From Asterias rubens (lineage: Eukaryota; Echinodermata; Asteroidea; Forcipulatida; Asteriidae): 64,000 nucleotides of DNA. Both the position numbers and the translations under genes were made by a program. The stretch covers positions 8,910,001 to 8,974,000 of the forward strand of contig NC_047070.1 of NCBI RefSeq assembly GCF_902459465.1, written 5' to 3'. Shown one piece after another: positions 35,201 through 44,200 of this stretch (positions within the stretch are counted from its first letter, which is position 1; each line of letters opens with the position of its first letter). The notes beneath the pieces were generated by a model. It worked only from the letters and a program-made list of their open reading frames with translations. It was not told the origin of the DNA and made no database searches.

Positions 35201-38200
35201 GGTAAGACATTCTCCCAATATTTACAAAGCTATTCAGCAGAAAATTGGTGCTAAGCAAGTTTTTCTGCTGAGCAGAAATAAGCAGGGAAGCAGTAAAAAA
35301 AAACAATGTACACTAAACTTCTCATTTCTGAAAAGAATTATTCTGCCTGGGTGGGGGTGGAAGGTATAAAAATCGACCAGGGGTCGATTTTACAAAGAGT
35401 TAGGACTCGTCTTATCTCGAGTTAAGGACGAGTAACTCGTCCTAACTTAGGATTAATCTTAAGGTCTGCATGCTACAGTGTAGGGTTGGGACCCGTCCTA
35501 AGTCCTAAGATTAGTCTTAAGTTAGGAAGAGTTTTGTGAAATCGACAGCAGGACTACTACTTTCGCTTACTGGAGTCGAGGGGACTACTGTTTATTAAAG
35601 ACCTGCTTGAACGAAAATGTCAAGTCGTGAACTTTGCTGAATTCCACTTAAAATGTTTTCGATGAATAAGGAAATCGAGTCATATGATTATAAATAGGTT
35701 TCAATTGTGTAAAAAAACAATCATTTTGTATGCCCTTGTCCAGAGCTTTTCTGCGAGATTTGCGAAAAGCCCCGTTACGTAATCACTCTCAAAATGTCAT
35801 AAGTAGATAAAGCCGCTTTGTTGCAGCGTGGATGTATAACAAAGCAAACTCACACAAATGATGTCAGCGGCATTGTCCTTTGACGCCTGCTCTCAACGGC
35901 AGAAGTGTTTTTAGTTTTTCAAAAAACCTTTAGGTAGGGGCCTGATTTTTTAATCGATAATTACGAAAAGTTCAGAAGTGTACACATATCAAAATTACAT
36001 TTAAATGGTGAACAAGTGCATTAAAAACAAGTAAAAATACAATTTTTGTTGAAAACATTCCGCTCAGGTAGCTGTTTAACTTCACTGCCGCAGAGTGAGT
36101 TCTTCAGTTGATCTCAACGCTTCTTTCATAATTTCACTTTTCCGTATCTCTCTTTTTATTTTTTAGGCTCGTTTAGTTTTTGAAGTTTTGAGTCTGTCTG
36201 GAGCTCTGTTTTATCTCTTCTTTGCCTCCAAGGAAGTGTATCATTTAGGCAAATGGTCCTTCTTGAGACTCATGGTAAGTAACCATTTTCAGAACAGAAT
36301 TTTCTCTTCGTAAAATATTTTTCAGAAACTTAATATTCCTGGCAATAAGAATTTCAGTTGCTGAGCTGCTTTTCCTCAGCTTTTTCCACTGTGACAAAAA
36401 TTCATCCGAGAAGTCTCAGTGCACAAATGTTTGCATTTCATTGGGCAGGAGTGTCCAATATTCGTAATTGTAATGATAATAGTCACCCTAAAGAGGGAGG
36501 GAGCGTAATCCTTTCAGTTAGCCAGATAATTATGCGGAACGCAATTCATAGCTATTAGTAACAGCGCGTAATCTACTTGAAAAAAATCGTTAAAACCTCG
36601 AATTTTCAACTGTCAAAGTGTCTGTAATTGTATTTTTTAATGCTTTTTAACAAAAGGGCATTTATGAATGGGAATAAAAGAGTAGTGACTCGTTCTTACA
36701 CTTCTGTTTAAAACCTTGCAGGGTCGTTGCCGTGCGCTAAAAGGCCCTCGCCTTCGGCTCGGGCCTTTATCACACGGCAATTCGACCCTGCCGGCTTTAA
36801 ACGGCTGTGTAATAACTTGTCGCTACCCTTTTATTCCCTTATTTAATTGCTAAATTATCACACACTAAACGTAATTTTGTTTTTAAATGTAAGAGAGTTC
36901 GAGGTGCACTACATTTTCTGATGTTTTGGTTTTTAACTTTTTAACATTGGTTGAATAAATAAATTTTTATTCTAATTCTATTTTTTCCTATATTTAGGTG
37001 TATGCTCCAGCAAAGGCAATTTTCATCTTATCGTGTTGCTTCGTTGTCTTGGCATGCTTCGGACGTATCCCGCCATGTAACCCTTACTATGAAGACATCT
37101 TCGTCACTTTTGCCATTCTCACTGCCTGTCCCTACTCACTGTTTTTCTTGAGGTAATATTGAAACAGGTGTTTTTTCTAATACTACGAGGTCATAATGAG
37201 TTCAGTTTTAAAGGCAGTGGACACTATTGGTAATTACTCAAAATAATTATCATCATAAAACCTTTCTTGATTACGAGTAATGGGGAGAGGTTGATGGTAT
37301 AAAACATTGTGAGAAACAGCTCCCTCTGAAGTGACGCAGTTTTTGAGAAAGAAGTAATTTTCCACGAGGTTTTCCACGAGATTTCGAGACCTCAAGTTTA
37401 GAATTTGAGGTCTCGAAATCAAGCATCAGAAAGCACACAACTTTGTGTGACAAGGGTGTTTTTTTCTTTCATTATTATCTCGCAAATTCGACGACCGATT
37501 GAGCTCAAATTTTCACATGTGTGTTATTTTATGCATATGTTGAGATACACGAACTGTGAAGACTAGTCTTTGACAATTACCAATAGTGTCATAGTCAATG
37601 TCAAAAAATTGTTGTTGTTGAAGTAAATTTTGGTTTTACCGTTACACCGATGTGTGTTAGCACTGTATACTCACTGCTTTCTAGAGTTCTGCCAAAAAAA
37701 ATCGCAGGCTTATTATTCCGGTGGGTTTCGAACCCACAGAGTTTGCAATTCTATAGCAGTGTCTTACCAACTAGACCACCGAGATTGCCAGGTAGCTAGA
37801 GGCAGTTTCGAATCCTACATTTTTCGCAGCCGGTACCGCAACGATTTAATTGAAGTTAAATTTTTGTCAACAGAATATTAATTTTGGTTTTACCCTTACA
37901 CCAATATGTGTAAAACAATTGTTGAAATTGTTTTGACCCACCCAACCCTAATTTTGAGTTATTTTTTAAATTGGATGGCTTCATAAAATAATCTATGCAC
38001 TGTTAATTAATTTAGTGCCTGACGTGAACCAGATATTTTAGGCCAAAGAATTACAACACCAGTCATATTCAACGGCTTTTCCTGGTCATTTCCAGCCACT
38101 ATGGTCTACAAAGAATAAATCCGCAGATTAAACGGGGAATCTGCAAAAGGTTTAAACCCTCAACGCCTGCTGAATAAATTATAGTGCACTTAAGTGTACT

Positions 38201-41200
38201 TAGATAATTAATAGATGCTTATTTTATATTACCGTTGCTACTAAACCTTGCATTATTTCTGACCATTGCAAAGCCTTGGAGCTTCTGGGTCCATTCATAT
38301 TCATGATTTACAAGATGATCAGCGGTACAAGCCGTTTCTCGCCACTATGGATTCCCAAAAAGTTAAATCCTCAGATTAAACAGGGAGTCTGCAAAAATTC
38401 AAAACCCTCGACACCTGCTGAATTACTTATACTACTTTTAAGTAATTAATAGATGCACATTTGATATTACTACTGCTAGTAACCCTTGCCAAAATTTCTG
38501 ACCATTGCAGAGCCTTGGAAGTTTGTGGGTCCATTCATATTCATGATTTGTAAGATTATCCACGGTACAAGCCGTTCTGGCCACTTTAGATTCCAAAAAG
38601 TTAAATCCTCAGATTAAACAGGAAATCTGCATCAGTTCAAGACCCTTGACATCTGCTAAAAAACCTATAATAATATAGAAGTCTTATATAGCGCACGTAT
38701 CTACCAAACAAGGTACTCAAGGCGCTGAGTATATACAAACTTTCAGAAAGATAGGATATTGCAGTGATGAATTCTGAGACCCAATTAAATAGCACCTTAT
38801 AAGGGTTTACAAGGTCCTACGGTGCATACAGCAGCCACAGCCAAAAACACCAGGGCGAACCCCTTCTCTTTTCGTTAAGTGCACTGGGTTCTTTTACATG
38901 CGTTGCACAACACATGGCACCAACAGCTTTACGTCCCATCCGAAGGACGAAGCAATGGTTAAAAGTGTCTTGCTGAAGGACACAAGTGTCATTGCTGGGG
39001 ATTTGAAACCACACTCTGCTGATCAGAAACACCAGAGTTTGAATTCGGTGCTCTTAACCACTCGGCCACGACACTTATACTACATTTAGATAATTAATAG
39101 ATGCACATTTGATACAGCGTTGCTAGTAAATCGTGCATAATTTCTGACCATTATACAGAGCCTTGAAGTTGGTGGGTCCATTCATCTTCATGATTTACAA
39201 GATGATCCACGGTGACCTTCTAAAGTTTCTTGCCATTTATCTCATCTTCCTCTTCGGTTTCTCTCAAGGTGAGCACACAATAAATAATTATCTTTCTTAA
39301 AAGTGTCTTGCTTATTAAAGGCAGTGGACTCTATTGGTAATTACTCAAAATATTTATTGGCATAAAACCTCACTTGGTGACGAGTAATGGGGAGGGGTTG
39401 ATAGTATAAAACATTGTGAGAAAACGGCTCCCTCTGAAGTGACGTAGTTTTTGAGTAAGAAGTAATTTTCCAAGAATTTGATTTCGAGACCTCAGATTTT
39501 AGAATTTGAGGTTTCGAAATCAAGCATCTGAAAGCACACAACATCGTGTGACAAGGGTGTTTTTTTCTTTCATTATTATCTCGCAACTTTGATGACCAAT
39601 TAAGCGCAAATTTTCACAGGTTTGTTATTTTAGGCATATGTTGAGATACACGTTAGAAGACTGGTCTTTGACAAATACCAATAGTGTCCATTGTCTTTAA
39701 AAACAAAATTTATACAAAGCTAAAAGCCGCCCTTGCCACTCTTTGTGCTGGACTATACAAAAAGAAAACGGAGGAGCCGAGTCTTTTTAAACAGTCTAGA
39801 TTGTAGAATAGAGGGAAACTTACAACATGCAAGAAGTTCCAAAAAGGATCAGTATGAGGAAAAAGCTGTTGGAATGGTCTTCGCATTTTTTGCTAAGAGA
39901 AGTTTTGTGGTCTTTTAACATCACCGGTTCTCGGACAAAATTTGACTTTTAAGACATAACCCCACACGTTTTTGCTCTTCACCTATAAATTAACAGTCTT
40001 CCAAATTGGTGTTTGGTTATGCGATGTACAAAGAATCAAAGGAAATGAAATAATAATAATAATTAAATAATATGAACACTTATAGTGCGCCGGTATCCAC
40101 CACAAGTGATGCTCATGGCGCAAGGAAGAAACACAAAGTTAATGAAAAGCGGGTTTTAAGGGCCTCTTTGAACTTATGAATAGAAGACATGTTAAGGATA
40201 TTAAGCGGCAGATTATTTCAAAGTAAAGGACCAGCATGAGAAAAAGCCCTGTCACCCAAATTGTTGTGGGTTTGGGGAACAACCAGTAACAACGAAGTGG
40301 ATGATCTAAGACATCTGGAACGATTGTAGCGGGTAATTAATTGACAATTATACTGAGGAGCAGAAATATGTAAAGAATGAAAAACAAGCAGAAGTAACGA
40401 TGATTACACTTTCTTTTTTTTTAAATTGTAGCTATGCATATTGTATTCCTTGGATACCACGGCGAGTTTGAAATCTTAGACTCCATAGTCGGCATGTTTG
40501 TTATGTCACTGGGCGAATTTGGTGATATCTATGCAACATTTGATGAAACAAGATACCCAACGATGGGCAAGGTAAGATAAAGATATCTTATTCTGAGTCA
40601 TAGTTTTAGACTGACCCCCACTGGCTCAGACTACAGATTGTATGTTTCATTTGCTGTATTTTAATTAAATCCCACCCGAGTAGCTAAAGCCTGTGAAAAA
40701 AAGTAAAATGCAGGACTCAAAAAAGCACTGACTTTAAATATTAATGTGTGAGCGGATAAGGCCCGAATAACGTCTGTTTTTTTTTCTCACTTGTATACTC
40801 AATTTTATTTACCCCCCACACAGATCCATTTGAGATGCTCCAAAACTTAATATACTTTTGCTGGCTCAGTGCTGTAAGGTCGTTAATAGCATGTTATATT
40901 CTTAATGAACAAAAAAGATGTTAAATGAGATTTACTCTAAATTGCAAAAAAATAAATCATAATCTATAAAAAATAATTTTTTTCTTAGAACATGAATGTT
41001 ACTTTTTACCAAACAATTACTTTGGAGACCACTCTTGATCAATAGACTCCATTAACCAGGAGCTCCAAAATATGCAAAACCAATTTTATGAAATCCACAA
41101 AAAAAAATACTAACGATCTTATAGTTCTCTGAACCAATACATTCATCCCAAGGCCAACCGAAATAGTCAAAAAGAAAATGATCAAAACCTTAATGACAGT

Positions 41201-44200
41201 GGACACTATTGGTAATTGTCAAAGACCAGTCTTCTCACTTGGTGTATCTCAACATATGCATAAAACAACAAACCTGTGAAAACTTGAGCTCAATATTGGT
41301 CAGCGAAGGTAAGAGATAATTATGGGGGAAAAAACACCCTGGTCACACGAACCTGTGTGCGTTTAGATGGTTGAATTCTAATTCTGAGGTCTCGAAATCA
41401 AATTCGTGGAAAATTACTTCTTTCTTGAAAACTATGTCACTTCAGAGGGAGCCATTTCTCACAATGTTTTATACTATCAACCATATGCTAATAATTAATT
41501 TGTTGAATTTCTTATTTTCCATTGTAGTTTTTGTTCTGTGTGTATATGGTACTGGTTGCCCTGCTGTTGGTCAATCTACTGATTGCTATGATGGGAAGTA
41601 CCTTCAGTACTATAGCGGAGACGGAGAATGAATGGCAGAGACAGGTAATTATAGGAACCTGTAACGTGATATCATAAACGAGCCTAGAAAGCCTGCAGCC
41701 GATTTCACAATACGCTAGGATCATTCCTATCTCAAAGTTAGGACGAGTAATAAGTCCTAACTTAGGATGGGTTTCACGAAACGCTTGGATTAATCCTATC
41801 TCAAAGTAGGACGAGTAACCTATTCTAACTTAGGATGGGTTCAATGTGTCCTACTCTCGTAAATGAGTGGAAAACGCCACTCTTTACATTTTGAGTTGTC
41901 CCTCATATGGCTCTTTCAAAAGAGTGGCGGTTATTTCACTCGTTTAGAGGGGTTTCACTCCAGGACAGATTTATAAATCACTCAAAAAGATGCAAACTTC
42001 AATCTAAAAGAGTTGAAGACCACTCGAAAAAGAGTTGTCCCTCATATGGCTCTTCAAAGAGTGCTTTTTCACTTCTTTGCATTTAGAGAGTAACGTCTAT
42101 AGATACGGAACTTTAGATTAATACTAAGTTAGGAAGAGTTTAGTGAAATCAACGGCTGGACTTCTGGCAGTCATGATATGTACAAAGCTGAACATGGCTG
42201 ACAACATTTAACCCTGCTAATTATAAAAATTGCACCACTTCATTTTAATCAACTTTTGATTAAAAAAATAATGGACATTTGTAAACTGATCAGTGATGTA
42301 TCAGAAAGATACTCCTGGTGCATAGAAAAAGAACTCTGCTAATGACTTAATTTACTTAAAGCTAAGACTGAACAAGCTAAACACTGGACACTATTGGTAA
42401 TTGTCAAAGACCAGTCTTCTCACTTGGTGTATCACAACGTATGCATAAAATAACAAACCTGTGAAAATTTGAGCTCAATTGTTCGTCAAAGTGGCAAGAT
42501 AATAATGAAAAAAAAAAAACACCCTTGTCACACGAATTTGTGTGCTTTCAGATGCTTGATTTTGAGACCCCAAATTCTAAATCTGAGGTCTCAAAATCAA
42601 ATTCGTGGAAAATTACTTCTCTCTCAAAAACGACATTACTTCAGAGGGAGCCGTTTCTCACAATGTTTTATACTATCAACCTCTCCCCATTACTCGTTAC
42701 CAAGTGAGGTTTCATGCTAATAATTATTTTGAGTAATTACCAATTGTGTCAACTGCCTTTAAGGTTAGTTTTGAAGCTAGAGAGAGTGTCTACTAGTCCG
42801 AGGTTCAGTGGAAGAACATTCCTAAGAGATGGCCCAGCATGTCAAAAAGATATGAAAACAGAGGTCGCAGGTTCAAACCCCATACACAATTAATTAAATT
42901 TTGCTCAGTTAGTTTCCCTTGTGGTTTAATGCTTGACACTATGAAAGACAAACTACTACCATCCATTCCATTAACCTTTTCATGCACCGTTTATTTTAGT
43001 GATAAATTGATCATGTCACAACATTAATTGTTTACTTGGTGTGTTTTTTTTTACAAATGACAACCAAATGAATTAAAAAAGAATTAAAAAAGAATTAACA
43101 AGAATTAAAAAGAATTAAAAAGAATTAAAAAAGAATTTAAAAAACTCACAATATCACATCCAAGAGTCCTCTTTCTCACTCTAAAAACTGTGTGGCCATG
43201 CGATCATTTTACAGCTATTTTTGGGGAGGGATTTAAACCTAGCTTGTTAATGCATTTTCTTTTTTTCAACCCATACCTAAGTAAAATTTGCTCAATTGAT
43301 TTACCTTGTGGTTTAATGCTCTACAATCCATTTCATTATTAACTTTGTCAGGTACCATTTATTTCAGTGATAAATTTATGTATAGACCCATTAATTGTGT
43401 TTTTTTTTGTTTTGCAAATGACGATCCCCCCCCCCATGATAAAAAGAAGGGGGGAAAAAAGAGACAAAAAAACATTCTCAAAACTGTGTGATGATGCAAT
43501 AATTTACAACTAGCACATAAATAGAGTCTCCTGCCGTCGATTTCACCAAACTCTTCCTAACTGAAAACTAATCTTAGGACTTAGGACGAGTCCCAACCCT
43601 GCACTGTAGCATGCAGACCTTAAGTTTAATCCTCAGTTTGGACGAGTTACTCGTCCTAACTCGAGATAAGACGAGTCCTAACTCTTTGTGAAATCGACCC
43701 CTGCATTATGCGCTAGTTTTCTCATATTATTATTAATGTTTGTTTGAAGAGATGTAAGCCGGTCACTAGTGACCATTTGGCGCGTGAACGCACTACAAAG
43801 CAACTTAAAGCATCTACAAAGTTACCCATGGGTGTTTCATGATATCGTCATGGGTCATGTCACATTTTGTTCAAACACCATTTGTTTGTGATTCAACAAA
43901 TTAATGTTCCAAGCTTTTCTCAGTATCATTCCAGTTTAATTATCAAGCAATTAGGTATCAATGAAGGTGAAATATTTATGATGAAATTATTTTTTTTAAG
44001 GATTTTTTTAATTTTTTTTTTTATTTCAGTGGGCTAAGATTGTGTTGATCTTAGAGCAGTCATTGTCACCGGCTGTGAGGGTTAGCATACAACATAAATA
44101 CTCTACGCCTGTGTGGGACGGACGGCAGGACCGCGCTATGATTATACAGACTGAAAATGAGGTAAATTTGGCTTTTACAATTGTAATGCGAATCTGAACA

